From: Catonia carolina
Lineage: Eukaryota; Arthropoda; Insecta; Hemiptera; Achilidae
Reading direction: 5' to 3'
NCBI GenBank assembly: GCA_035578175.1
Contig: JAQMRL010000011.1
Coordinates: 548,501-612,500, forward strand
Length of the DNA stretch: 64,000 nucleotides
This document shows positions 1 to 15,400 of the stretch, in pieces. Every line of letters begins with the position of its first letter. Position 1 is the stretch's first letter. The position numbers and the translations under genes are program-made. The notes under the pieces were generated by a model. It worked only from the letters and a program-made list of their open reading frames with translations, was not told the origin of the DNA and did not search any database.

Positions 1-259
1 GATTAAATAATTAACAAAATCATAAAGGTAATGTTTTAACACATTTCAGTCTGTGAGTATCTTCACTGTCGTCGAGATTTATTGCTAATGGATTTTGATG
101 GTCTTATAGTTTTTGTCAAAATGTTTTAAGGCATTTAAAATATTTTTCATTGAAAGGACAGAATCTCATTTTAAAGAAAATAATACATAAACAACTGTTA
201 GACTCTACACAATCCTTTTTAAGCATTTAACATTTTATTGTCCAATAAATTTGACTTAC

Positions 260-446
260 GGCAGCAGTATCAAAGCTCCATCTATCCGGATGAGCCATAT
301 TGCGTTTGGTAACTTCATGTGAATGAGAATCAACATTGACAGGACAGCTGGCATCGGGTGCTAAAAATTCTGCCCAAATTTCAGCTACACGTTCCTGTAC
401 TTCACGTTGTGGCAGTGCTTTTATTTCCTGGACAGCTTCCCAGAAC
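260..446 (-). CDS. RGS7: RGS7-like coding exon 10 (RGS box, middle)
   Basis: 187 nt, ending in phase 0 at a GTAAGT donor. It encodes [20 protein letters not shown] through [14 protein letters not shown]. This includes the [11 protein letters not shown] segment and the Galpha-contact Asn region of the RGS box. The next exon is beyond the left edge. Confidence 0.95.
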
Positions 447-3400
447 CTAATATGTGCAGAAATTAATGTTAAAAGGTGTTTATAATTCAATGCATGGTAT
501 GTAGAGAGACAGTATATGCCAAACCAATGATGCACAGTAGTCAACAGAGTTTGTGACGTCACCTGTACCACTTCGTCTGGCGAGAAATCGCCATGACAGT
601 AGTAAAAAAAAATTAATTGCACAAAATTTAATTTTCCAAGATATTGTTTTTAATTTTCTTTTTGTCTAACTTACTATAATTTTAATTTAAAATATTTTTA
701 AAAAGTAACTTAAGTGTAGCCTTAATCAATTTCTGAGTATTATGAAAATAAAAAGTTAACTCTTAAAACAAAATTATTTATAATAAATTAAATTATTTAT
801 TTAACATTTTTGGTCTTGTATAATGGTAATCAGTGTTTGGAGTTTGTTATGAAATGTTCAATCAAACAAGTTAGAATACAGATAGCGTTTACTTCTGGGT
901 TGGGTATATTATCTTGACATAAGTGAGTGATGCGTATGACGTAGGAAACTACAGATGACAACATGCGTGTGGCACATACCATTTCTCTACATACCGTGAT
1001 TCAATATACAAAAATTTGCTGTGAAACACTCACACAACTTTCTCGTGTCAAAACAAATAATAAAACATACTACTTATGTTTAATCATTAGCAAACAATGT
1101 AACATGAAAAGCATAACCTAATTTTAACAATGAGTGAATGACGCAGAATGAAAATCAACCTATGTTCGACTTAAAAAAACCACTAAATCACTAATTGACG
1201 CTAAACAAGGTTCTGTAGAAAAAAAGCTTGAAATAAAAGCTGCATTGCTATAACTGTATTATATCACCAATTCAAATTACATAAACGAAATACAAAATTT
1301 ACTTGGTGACAATAAATCTAGTTTAGATATAACTCTTTTTGAGTTCCTTCGCGCCACTAGATTATATAGGGCAATATAAGCTTCATCTTCAGTGAACATG
1401 AGTAAATAGATAATAAAGATCAAGGCAGCTAAATATGTTAGTGAAATTTACATTATTATATAAAATAGAATTGATTTCAAACTGCAGGAAGCATTATAAA
1501 GGAATCGTTTATTTCAAAAACCCCATAAGTAACAAAAATGAAATTTTCGGTAAACTGAAAAAAACTACCTGGATTAATAAGCTTAATTTTTACATGAGTG
1601 ATTTTATGCTTATATTAAAGTACATATAAAAACACATCTTTCAGTATAAAATAACTGTGTTTTTCTTTTTTATTTTGTTAGAAATTTCATTAAATATGGT
1701 GCTGTACTTATGGTGTTTTTAAAATAAACAATTTTTTTTGTACAAAATTTAAACAGAAATAGTGTTTTTATAAAAAAAAAAAAAAAATTTTACTAAAAAT
1801 TTCAATATTAATTCATATTTTAAATATAATAAGTAGTTCGTGATATATTATTTGATATTTTTTTTAAATTCCATAATTTTCGTCATTAAATATGGTGCTG
1901 TACTTATGGTGTTTTTAAAATAAACAATTATTTTTGTACGAAAATAAAATAGAAAGTGTTTTCATAAAAGAAAACATTTATTTTTACTAAAAATTTTAAT
2001 ATTAATTCATATTTTAAAAATATAATAAGTGGTTCGTGATACATTATTTGATTTTTTTTTTAAATTACATCAATTTTCGTCAACTCGTCATATGTTTCAT
2101 TCTCCATTGTTGGCCATTGGTAGATTTCTTCATAAAATGATTTCTTTTCCTCGGGTATATACTGAATAATTTTTTTTAAATCGTTGATTTATTTAATATG
2201 AATTTTTACAGGATTTGGATATGCAGGTTCTGCTGGAAATGCGAGATGCTGCTGCAGTGTACTTTTTTTGATATTCTCAATGTAAAATGAAATATTGATA
2301 CACCATCGATGAACTGAGAACACTTTACTTTACGCAGATGTTCAGTAGAATGGTGAAATTCATTATACTTTGAAACTTCCTAGTTTCACATAACCCTCAA
2401 AACAGCTGATAGATTGATCAGCTGATAGCAAGTTTGTTGCAGAAAGCCCATATGTACAGTACATATGGGGTTTCTGAAATAAACACTCGATTTTGTAAAT
2501 TTCATCTGCCTATTACTTTGCCTTTAAAAGTTGTATATATGGTGTTACTATACCAAACGGTGTATTTTCATCAATAAAACATGGAAAACACAAAAAGTCA
2601 TTTTTGACAAAAATGTCACTTATGGGGTTTTTGAAATAAACGATTCAAGATTAAAAATACAGAAGATGCATACAAACCTACATTCTGTAGGTTTTAAAGC
2701 ATCACAAGATATTTAATACACTGTGATAACAGTGGATCCACTAAAACATGTGTAAGTAAACAATAAGGATCAAAACAGCTAAAATGGATAGTGAAATTTA
2801 TATTATATAAAATACAATTGCAATATATTACCTATAATAGTAATCACTAGACTTCTACTACCTTCCATCTCTTTCTTATTTTATTTTTACTTTCTCTTGC
2901 CTATATGTTTATAGTAAGGAAAGTAGTTTTCATATCGATTTTTCAAAACCAAATTTTCACCGGATTGACACATTTTCAGACCAGTTTTATTAGCTGTTCA
3001 TGTTCAAATTTTTTAAATTTTATTTAAAAAAAATTAAATTACACTTATTTAACTCAATTTAATCATAAATTTTAATAGTGTACCTTTAAATTAAATGTAA
3101 AAGCCAGGAAAAAAGGGAGTGCGTTGTTTTGTCGATTCAGCACAAGCTTAAAATATTTTTAACACTGATGTTAAATGTTTACTTACTGCAGTTATTTTAC
3201 ACTAACTTATGAATTACTCCTATATAGTCACACTTGAATATTTACGCATTAATTTGTTATCACTGATGGTTTAACTATGCTTCTTTTCTGTTAATCTTTG
3301 GTCTTCATCCCCTTCAGAAAACCGAGGAACTACTTTATTATATTATTTACAAGTACATCTGAACTTCTTTATTTTTTTCATAATTGTGAAAGGTTAAGAA

Positions 3401-6400
3401 ACCAGAAATCATACAAACATCGAACAGATAAACACTCTGCATACACTTAAAAATATGGTATTATTGAATCTTTCTTGGTACTTACTTGAGATTCTCACCA
3501 CTGAATTCTTTATCAAGAAAACGAACAAAATGCTCTCTTCCGACAGGATCAGCCAGTAATTCTTGTAAACTAAACGCCCACCTTTTCACTCTTCTTGCAG
3601 ATATTTCTTTCCTGATAAAGCAATTAAACATTACATCAGATTCTAAATCAAAAAAGTTATAAATAGAAATTATGCAATCACGTAACACTAGTATAATTTA
3701 CACAGATGTTTTAACTACACTAGACTACAACTGAAATCACATTTAGAATTATGATCAACCGAAAGGAATTAGTAAGAAAAATACACCAGTTGAATTTTGT
3801 TTACACATTTATTGTTAAAGTATTATTTAAAACTAACAAATATAATAAAAAAAAAGATTGTACGATCAGCAAATTTAAGCTAACACAAAAAAAACATGAA
3901 TCTTATTTTCCAATTTTAAATGAATCCGAAGTTCAGTTTATTCAAATATTAAGAACAATTTATTATACAAGATGTAATTTTTAAGAGAACAAATTTGATA
4001 GGACAGATCTGCTTAATACATATTTCGTGTGTAGAAAACCATTTACTACAATAAAGTTCAAGTAAAATGGTAGATTTAAATACAGAAACATTTATATTAA
4101 ATACGGCCTATTTAATACAAGCAAATTTATACAGTAGTCCTGTAGTGCTTAAATTATTTCATATTGAATTAAAAAGTATAGCTTAAAAGAATAAATTTTT
4201 TTAGACTCACAGAAAACAGCAACATACAGTTACTACCAATACCTGGTATACTTTTTAACAATTCTGTACATGATGTAAAAGTATATTAATAAACAATACA
4301 AGTTAAAATGTTTTGAAAAATTTCCAGTAGAAATTCTACCCAATATAAACATTCAGATCAAGTTCTTAACCTGAATGTGTTTTTATATTCTTGTTTTATT
4401 ACTATATTTGTCCCCTTTAACACTTTCCAGTCTACCATTTTTTTCATGACATAAGCCAAAGTAAATTACACATATTGTGCGGTTCCAAGCTCTGTATAGT
4501 TGCAGGGTGAAGGGTACACGTGAGGTATATTGAATGAGTGACGCATGCTGGGAGAACGATTATTGTATTACTCTGATACAAAACATTGGTTTTCAAACTT
4601 TCTGTTTTAACATATTTGTTTGTATTTATTAGGTTTATTTATTTACATGTTTTGATATAAACTGGTAAGTTAAATATTATGAATCTGACCAAGTTAAAAA
4701 CCCGGTAGGTATTTGTTAAATTAATGAGGCGATAATAAGAATATTTTTTTAGTATAGTTAGTACACATTACCACTACAAATGCAGCAGCAGTGAAACACT
4801 ACTAACACTCATTCATTCTCCCACTATTATAACAATGCACTGCATTCCTTCCAACTACACAGAGTTGGGACTCAAGCAATACCTTGCACTGTAGACTGAT
4901 GTTTTTTAACTTTTTCAAAAAAGTGTGCAGTTACCTCAGTTCTTATCAACAAATGCATTATTGAAAATAAAATTTTAAGTTTGCTTTTTTAAACATATAA
5001 TTAGTTTACGTGAATTATAGTTATTTTTGAAATAATAGGGCCTACTATTTAAAATTACTCTAATTTGTGCATTTCTGAAAAATTTCAGATTAAAATTATA
5101 GCTAACAGTTATATTTAATAAACTGTTATATATAAAACACAAAAACAGTTAAATACAAACAAACACTTCTAACGATGTACCCCTGTAACCCGTTATGTGA
5201 ATGATAGACACTTTGGTTCTATCTCGCACATTAAGTAGCGGTTGATAGTTACATTGATATATCAGGAAATACTAATCAATTGAGTCAACTATCGCTGTAG
5301 GTCAACGAAGACTAAAGTGAACTAAATAACAGTGAAGACATGGATAGGTTTCTGTTACCATATGGGCAGCCACATTCATAACAATGTGAATGTAGTAAAC
5401 ATATGTAATACGTTCGCCCTCAAGCGATGTTAATTCTATTGTTACAGCCGTATCATGCACAGTTGTCATCTCAAAAGTGTTAAGGAGATTAGTTAGTTCT
5501 AATAGTAATAAAGGAACAACCAACAGAAATTACAACTACATTATCTTGCAATTATTTTTTCTTCAAAAGAGAGACATCTGCATAATTAATAATAACCAAA
5601 AAACAAGTATATGAAGATTAAATGAAGAAAAGAAGTTCTGAAGACCATCAGAGATGAAAACTGGAATACTTCAGACATGTCATGAAAAACCAAAAGTGTG
5701 AGCTGCTTCATATCATTATTCAAGGAAATATAGCAGGAAAACACAGCCCAGGATGCCGAAAAGCATATTGGCTCAAAAACCTCCACTAAAGATATGGACT
5801 GAGTAACACAGCATGCTTTAGAATAGCTGTAGACAAAGTGAAGACTATTCTACAAATTGTCAATGTCCTACAAGGACCATGCACATAAAGCAGATAGTAA
5901 AAAAAAACTCTACTAATAAGGTTAAATAACTTACGCCAATTTATCTTGCTCCCAGTAATCTGGATTGTCTGCCACCCATGGGTTAGGAAGTTCTGGAGGA
6001 GTGAAAAATGCATCATACTCAGCATATTGCTCAAAATACGCCAAATAACTGGAAAAAATACACAAATACTGGTTGTAAAAACAAAATTACATAAAAGTAA
6101 AATATGTATAAAAAGTAAACACAGCAATGATATACACTAACTGATATTTAATTTTATATGCAAAGAATGTTTCCTAAAAAAATCAGTTCAGCAGAACAAA
6201 CTTAATAAATCAGGTTGAAAAGATTTTTAATAAAGTTGACTTTAAAAATTGGTGCACTAGTAACATTTTGAATAAATGCATAGATATGCACAGTTTTACA
6301 TAATTGTACCGGCAATGTCCATGAAAGTAAAAGAACTATTTCATTTCACTTGGGTCACTATATAATAAAATTGCTAAACCAGCTGGCCATGTTTTAACAA

Positions 6401-9400
6401 GATTTCTTAATGAATCTAATCTCAAACAACATTGTTTTTAGTACTTTGTTATCCTAAATTGTAACATTTTCTTTATAGCTAGTTTTATATTCTTTGATGT
6501 ATTTACTTGCGTATGAATATATTAGTTAATATCAAAGCAATGGAGGTATTTTTCACACCAGATAAAAACAAAATAAAATGCACGAGTAATATTTCAATAA
6601 TACTATGAATCTATTTTTGAGAAAATTGTAAAATTTAAGTGGTACTTCTGAATGATGTTTGAATGAATAGGTCAAGTCAAAACTTTGCATACTTAAACAA
6701 AAGATCAACCTACAAATTCCAGTAGCTTTTTCTTGCTTTTTCCAAGTTCCAGAAGTATTCCCTTTTTTTCTATTTACACATATGGGCAAAGTTATAAAAA
6801 CAAAACTTCTAGTTACAGACTGACAGAAATATTTTTGCCATTTAAAATTCTTTCTGATAACACATTCAGAATTTATTAACTGCAAATCTTGCGTAGTAGA
6901 AAAATTTTTTACATCAGATACTTACGATTCTGCGACTTTAGAAACTTTAAAATTTCTACGGTCAAGTCTTTGTTTAAGATTAGCAATATCCTTTTTAAGA
7001 GCTTGTACAGTAGCTGCAGTATCTGCTGCTGCACCAGATGAAGGACCAGACACAACAGTTACACCTTCACCACTTTTTAGAGGCTTATTCATTCTACATG
7101 CTTTCTTAATATCTAACTCAGTCGTGTTCACACATCCTGGCTGTAAACAACAACAAAAATTAACATAACCACAATATTTTGTCACAAAAAACCATAATAT
7201 GAAATAATAACACCACTAATAACTATAATATGAAAAAAAAAACACCATAATATGTGGTCTTGTGGCTAGACAAGCAAGTTAGCTGACAGAAACGCCACAT
7301 ATGAGATTAAATAAAATCATCTGGGCAAGTGACTTTATAAAGCAACCACTTGACAGCTGGCTATATGAACACACACTAGTGCAAGTTCCTATTCAAATTA
7401 AAATTGAAAAAAGCCAAAGAATCAGCAAAAAGCAGAGAACAAATTACGTGGTTGACAAAAATATAAGTTACTAATGTCAAAAAAAAGTTAAAAAATACCC
7501 ATGGCACAATTTAACTCCAAGAACTTGTGATTGTTCAGAAAAATCTGAGCGACAGTTTATCGCCAACCTGATTAACAAGTTGAGGACAGAACAAGAATCA
7601 CAGCTGCACTGCCATGCCAACTCAGAATTGCTGAGTAAGAAAATTTTTTTTGTCTTTAATTTTTATTACGATTCTGTACATTGAGCTGCACAATTCCCGT
7701 ATATGATACTTAAATGGTGGTGGGGAGTTTCGCTTTAAGGAGAAAAGGTACCCAGTGGCACATTCTCAGTTTGTAACTGCAGATGAGTAAAAATTAAGGA
7801 AAAATAATAATCAATTAAATTAATCTGATCAATGTTATCTATATACGAGAATAATTTTTCTTAATTATTCTGCAATTTATCAGCTAAATACATATCCTAG
7901 ATGTTTTTTCCTTTGTAGTCCAGCTAACCACAAAATTTTGCTCTGAAAATTTTATTCATAATTACATAATTTAAAATAAAAATAATTTATAATTACTCTA
8001 CAATATATGAGCGAACACTTGCAAAATTCATTTACAAATTCCAGGCTACCTTCTGATCTTACTGTAAACTAAACTATTTTGAAGATCACCTTTACTGTAG
8101 CACTTAAAGGATTGATCTGAATGCCAGTAGAACATTTGATAAAACTGCCAATGTACTACAATGTGAATTAGGTAGGTACTATGGCACCTACAGATATAGT
8201 CTGGCCCACAAAATAGTGATGGGCGTTATTTAACATAATAGGATTAATAACATGGCTACTGGATTAAACCAGTTATCTAGATAAAAGGTAAGTAAAAACA
8301 CCCTGTTAGCTGTTACTTTTTACCACCATGATTCAAAGCAGTTAAATAAACTAATGTACAAATGACGCTTGTCTGACAGTTATAACAGTATAAGACTGTT
8401 AAAAAACTAAATGAAAAACAGTCTTAACTCTTAAACAGTCTTAACAGCATAAGACTGTTAAAACTAAATGAAGTTATCATTATCCTTTTCATCTGATAAC
8501 ACCACTTTTAAGTTTAACTACGCTATAATACTGTTTTTAATACAAACACAAAGATGGCAAATCACACTGTATCTGTCATGGACACAAAGTTAAGACAAAG
8601 CTCTATTTCCTGTAACCAAATACAACCAGGGCGAACCAAACGCAATTTGTCGCGAACACAACGGTGGCCAGTCGTGCTGAATCTTTCACGAACACACCGC
8701 AAGGCACTATAGTTACTATACATTGTACAACGAGCTGAAAAGTCAGCAGTAAAGCCTCCATAAAGGCGACGGCAGGATTAAAGCAAGTCAATATTTAAAA
8801 CAAACTGTCCAGTTGAGTCATGGCGTTGCCGCCAGATACTTTGTTTTGACTACCATTTTCTGTACTGCACTTAGCATGCGTGCAAACACACACCAATCGC
8901 TAAAAACATGATTTTTTTGGGTTCATGTAGATCCGATGAAAACTCAATTTCAAAAAGACGACATGAAAACAATACTTTCCTTCCTATATATTCATGTAGG
9001 CAAGAGAAAGTAAAATACAATAAAAAAATTTAAAAGAATTACCATAGGTCTGTGAACATCCCAAAAAGCTCTTTCTTGACTATCAAGAACTTTACGTTCT
9101 AATTTATCACGTTTTTTATCGACTTTGCTTTGTGCTTCAGCTTGCATAAATATAAATTCCCATTTTCTAGAAAACATTTTCTGTAGGCGAGCAAGACTTT
9201 CTGCTTCATAATCAGCTAATTCAAGTCTTGTTTTGTTTTGCATAGTGCGTTTGCATAAGTATACAGCTGTAACAAAAAACCAAATAAAAAATTAATAATG
9301 TTTTTTACATATCGTTAATGCTTTATGTTTAAAAACCACCAGCTCAAACATCCTTAATTGTATTAATACAATTGACTAATACCCATTTAACCCTTTAACA

Positions 9401-12400
9401 CATTTTCCATGATATTACGCAACCAAAGATCGGATCACAATGTGTGTTGCTGTAATATTACGTATTTTGTCATATACTGCCCTCTAACAGTCTGTTTGTA
9501 CGAGGGCCATCCGGAAAGTAGTACCCGTTTGTGAAATAAAGACACAGAAGTAAATATTAACAAATGTAAACATTTTTATTGAAAAGAGCATACCTTAAAC
9601 TACTTCTCCACATAATCTCCAAGCAAATTTAAGCATTTGTCATAACGTGTGACGAGTTTTTGTATTCCAGCATCATATTCCTCCGCCGCCAGCCGATCGA
9701 AATACGGATGATGCCACTCCATTGACTGTCGTTTACTCTCAGGTGAAGCATAACAAACCCACGTTTCATCACCAGTAACTATGCGATTCAAGAACGCATC
9801 TGCTTCATCAGAATAACGTTCCAAAAATGTTAATGCAGCAGCCATACGCTTGGTTTTGTGCTCATCTGTAAGCATGCGAGGGACCCACCTTGCGCAAATT
9901 TTTGAATAATGCAGATGGTCTTTGACAATTTCATGAAGAATTGTGCGAGAAACATTAGGGAAATGTTCACAGATGTCATCAATTGTAACGCGCCGATCGT
10001 GCCTCACGAATTCGTCTACTGACCTCAGCAGTTGATCTGTAATGACAGATGGTCTCCCTGAACGCTCATCGTCGTGTGTGTTCCCCCTCCCCAAGTTAAA
10101 ATTACGACACCAGCGCCGAACAGATGACTCATCCATCACATCGTCTCCATACACTTCCTTTAATTGGCGATGAATATCACAAGGTCGAACGTTTCTTGCA
10201 TTGAGAAATTTTATTACAGCCCTCACTTCACAACTGGCGGCGTTCTCAATTTTTTTAAACATTATGAACGGTCACAGAAACAAGACAGGCAATGCTAGCG
10301 TCGCGGAACTTACAACAGAGAAGGCAGACAAGCCACTGAAGCGATCTGACCTTGACCGGCGGCTGCTCGCCTCGTCAGCGCCTCATGCGGCGGATACGGG
10401 TACTACTTTCCGGATGGCCCTCGTACTTATGTAAATTGAATAAATCCAGTATTGTTTAATATAAAGACATTAATCGCTAGACTGAGCTGACTGAACATCT
10501 ACGCGACATAAATTCCAACGAATAAAGAGCATATTTGATTGGATATCACCTATTAATTACTTAATAAAAGTTTTTCCTTCCGGATGTGACTAGCTTATAT
10601 TATACAAACCTATGAATAAATGTAATGAATAAAAATTAATAAAATCTCGTGTGAAACACTCACACAACTTACTCTTGCCAATGCAAATAATGAACAATAT
10701 AACCTAACATTAGTAATAAAACATTAGAAATAAACAAAAAACTAACCTCAATAAACATAACCTAATTTTAATCATGAGTGAAAGACACAAAATGAAAATC
10801 AACTTCAGTTTGGCTTAAAAATACGGAAAATCACTCTTTCACGCTAAACTAAGCTCTGTAGAGAAAAATGCTCTGAATAAAAATTGTAGATGGTTTAATT
10901 TCCTATAAATTTTATTACACACTTTTGTCGTTAAATGCATGCTAAGGCTGAAATCTTGAAAAAATTGATTTTTTACACGTTTTCGTGAGAAAAAAACAGA
11001 AAATCTCTAACTACCGCTAAACCAAGGGTTATAAAAAAAAAGTGTTTCAAATAAAAGTTGTAGGAATTTAAATTTTCAACAACTTTTATTATGTACATTT
11101 TTGTGCTAAAATGCATATTAAAGCCGCAATCTTAAAAAACAACTTTTTTACAACAAAACAGCCTCCTTAAGAATTTCAGCAGACATGATGCCTACCCTAT
11201 CTTGTAGAGCGTAAAAAAATTAGTAAACAAGGCGATTTAAAAATAAATCGTAGGAGCTTTTTTTGAGAAAATCGCAAAAAAATGAAAAATGACACGAATA
11301 AACTACTACTTCCAGTTGACCGATTTTGATGAAAATGTTCGTGTTGGGTCCTCTAGTGGTATCTAACTTAAGTTTCAAGTTCATATGAAATTTCATTCTT
11401 GAGATATTCTGTTCACACACATACAGACACACATACCAATTGCTAAAAACATGTTTTTTGGGTTCAACAAACGTGTAGATCCGGTGGAAAATCGACATGA
11501 AAACAATACTTTCCTTCCTACATATTCATGTAGGCAAGAGAAAGTATAAAAACTTAATCTACTGATGATTATGATCAAAATTATTATTCATAGGTTATTA
11601 ATCATATTGGGAAGGAAAAAACCTTTTATATAAATAATTATAAGATGATATTGTATTCATTAGAATGTTTAAAAATCTGGTGTGAAACACTCACACAACT
11701 TTCTCTTGCCAATGCAAATAATTTACAATATAATTTAACATTAGTAATAAAATATTAGAAATAAACAAAAAACTAACCTCAAAAACATAACCTTATTTTA
11801 ATCATGAGTGAATGACGCAAAATGACAATCGAACTCAGTTTGGCTTAAAAATACAGAAAATCACGCTTTCACGCTAAACTAGGCTCTGTAGAGAAAAATG
11901 CTCTAAACAAAATTTGTAGATCTTTTAATTTTCTATAACTTTTATTATATACACTTTTGTCGTAAAATGCATACCAAGACCAAAATGTTAAAAAAAATAG
12001 ATTTTTCTCACGTTTTCATGAGAAAAAAAACAGAAAATCGCAAATTACCGCTAAACTAAGCGTTATACAAAAAAATGTTTGAAACAGAAGTTGTAGGTTT
12101 TTAAATTCTCTACAACTTTTATTATATAAGTTTTTGCGCTAAAATTTATATTAAAGCCGTAATCTTAAAAAAACAACGTTTTTACGTGAAAACAGCCTCA
12201 CCGAGAATTTCAGCAAACATGGCGCCTACCCTATCTTGTAGAGAATAAAAAATTCAGTAAAATAGGCGATTTTAAAAAAAATCGTAGGACCAGTTTTTGA
12301 GAAAATCGCAAAAAACTGAAAAATTATACAAATAAACTACTACTTCCGGTTGACCGATTTTGATGAAAATGTTCGTGTCGCGTCCGGTAGTGGTATGTAA

Positions 12401-15400
12401 CTTAAGTTTCAAGTTTCAAGTTCGTACGATGTTCCGTTCTTGAGATATTCTGTTCACACACAGACACACAGACACACACACACACAGACCAATCGCTAAA
12501 AACATGTTTTTTGGGTTCAGGGGGTCTGAAAACGTATAGATCCGGTGAAAACTCGATTTCGAAAAATCGACATGAAAACAATACTTTCTTTCCTATACAG
12601 GGTGATTCATGAAGTTCTCCCCCCACTTCTACAGCACATTGTACTAGTAAAAATAATGAAAAAATGTTATATAAACATAGGTCCGAAAACGCTTCGTTAG
12701 CGAGTTACAGCTAGCGAAAGTTTCGCCTGGATTTCAGTTCACCAGGTGAAATGAGGTCTTCCTGGAATTGTGGTAAGGTAGATTAAGGGGCAAATTCAAT
12801 CATTTCTTATGGTTTTTGATCTGATAAATTGAATAAAACAGGTCCCAGATCTGTAAGTTAAATAGTTTTTAAGAAAACCAGTGTCAAATGCAAAAAAATG
12901 GAGTGAAAAACTTATTTTTTCATCTTTGGGCAAGGATAACTGTGTTATTTCACCAAGAAACAGTTAAAATTTTTCAATAAAACATGTAGAAAATTTTATT
13001 CTGAACAAACCGGTGTAAATTAAGTACACAGAAAGCGAATAGATGTTTGATTAAATGAGTTTTTATTCATAAGAGTACAAAGTAAAATTAACCGGAAAAA
13101 CTAAAATGAAAAAATGTGTTTTTTTCACTCCATTTTTTTGCATTTGACACTGGTTTTCCCAAAAACTATTCGCTTTCTGTGTACTTTATTTACACCGGTT
13201 TGTTCAGAATAAAATTTTCTACATTTTTTATTGAAAAATTTTAACTGTTTCTTGGTGAAATAACAAAGTTATTCTTGCCCAAAGATGAAAAAATGTGATT
13301 TTCACTCCATTTTTTGCATTTGACACTGGTTTTCTCAAAAACTATTTAACTTACAGTTCTGGGACCTGTTTTATTCAATTTATCAGATCAAAAACCATAA
13401 GAAATGATTGAATTCGCCCCTTAATCTACCTTACCACAATTCCAGGAAGACCTCATTTCACCTGGTGAACTGAAATCCAGGCGAAACTTTCGCTAGCTGT
13501 AACTCGCTAACGAAGCGTTTTCGGACCTATGTTTATATAACATTTTTTCATTATTTTTACTAGTATAATGTGCTGTAGAAGTGGGGGGAGAACTTCATGA
13601 ATCACCCTGTATATTCATATAGGCAAGAGAAAGTAAAAAAGAATGTATTCATCGATTCCTGTACGACTTTCGCGGCATCTTTCTATGCCTTGTCAGTAAT
13701 TTCTTTTTTACTATATTCCTTCAATGTATAGGACCAAATACATGGATATTTTTCAATCTAGTTCATGAAATAGATATAAAGACCGGAACGTCTTTTATGT
13801 CGGACTACACAGCTACACATTATCATATGTTGTAGAAACATTAATCGCAGGAAACAAATCAAGGTTGTCCCCTGCAAAAAATGTTTTATAACAAATGTCG
13901 CTGTTGTACTACTGTGTGGCTGTTTTTCTCCCACCATATATTTTGCACGATAACAACAAACTTTTGTCGTATCTAACAATTGTCGCGCCCCTAACAATTA
14001 TGTGTGGCTTGTCTTAGGCAAGCACACATAGGGGACAAAACAAATGTGTTATAACACATGCAACACGCGACAACTGTTAGATACGACAAAAGTTTGTTGG
14101 TATCATGCAAAATATCTGATGGGGTATCCAATAAAATATGCTCATTATTTGTTGGAATTTATGTGGCGTAGATGTACAGTCAGCTCAGTCTAGTAACTAA
14201 TGTCTTATGAATTAAGTCGTAGAAACAAATGTCATGTCGTCTATGTGTGCATCCCACCTTACAGTCACTTCTGTTTCAAAACAGATGTCTTATATTGATT
14301 TCATTGAGACAAATATTAAATTGCTTATATGTGCAGCTGGCCTAAAGCAGTTCATTTCCTACAATTTTTCAGGTGTTATAAATTTATATAATAAAAACAG
14401 ATTAAAAGAGAGCAATAAAAGAACAAGTGGCAATAAACTATGCTGGATAACAATCAAATATTACACACATAAATTTCTTAAGCTCATCCATTAAAATATT
14501 GTGAATTAATTACTTACCGTAATCAGTATTTTCAGGCTCCCAACTATTCGATGGCCAAAAATAAGGAGTCTGAAACAATATATATGCCAATTAATGACTT
14601 GGTAACGATATATTTCAGAAAAAAATAATCACAAATGATTATTAAAGATTCCCTTCAGAAGATTACCATTCTACTTTGTAATCTAAATACTTCGTACAAT
14701 AAGTCATTTAACATTCAATTTTCCTTCATTTAGAAAACAATTACTAATTCAAACACAACTACATCCAAAATAAAATGTAACAGCAAGAGACAATGCCACA
14801 ACAGAGTAAAACAATAAATAGAAAAATGTTGACCCTTTCATTCATTTTTGGAAATACATAAAAAAACCAACAAAGATTTTTGTAAAAAAAACTACAAAAC
14901 CAGCAGTGCAACGAACACCTCAATAAGTTCACCATTCAAAGCTTTAAAGTTTAAAAATCAGAGGCATCCCAACCATAGACTTAACATTATAGACAACCAT
15001 AGACTTAACGTAACACAGACTTAACCTACATTTTTAACTGAAACTATGAAGAAAACCACCTTTGCAACAAAATCTCTAGTTCGATTAAACCAGTAAATAA
15101 CTAGAATCTTTTGGATTTTACCAAATATGTTATCTCAAAAATAGTTTTTAAAGTTGTAAAAACATACAACATACAAAGAAGAATTAATGCAACCTCAAAT
15201 ATACTTATCATAATTTAACAGAATTGATGACCAGTTTCTTGTTTCCATGATCTTGTTTGTGTCTATTTTGGATATTCCTGATTAGATTTATAAAAGCTTA
15301 GCATGCAAACTCATGAACTTGTTCAAGAGAGGGATTCATTGACTGAGACAATATAAAAGGATTAAATCTTAACAGCCGAGCTGTTAAGTTACTAAAAGGA

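Noticed and set aside
5946..6140. Plus-strand frame [20 protein letters not shown]
   Set aside because: Antisense of RGS7-like exon 8.
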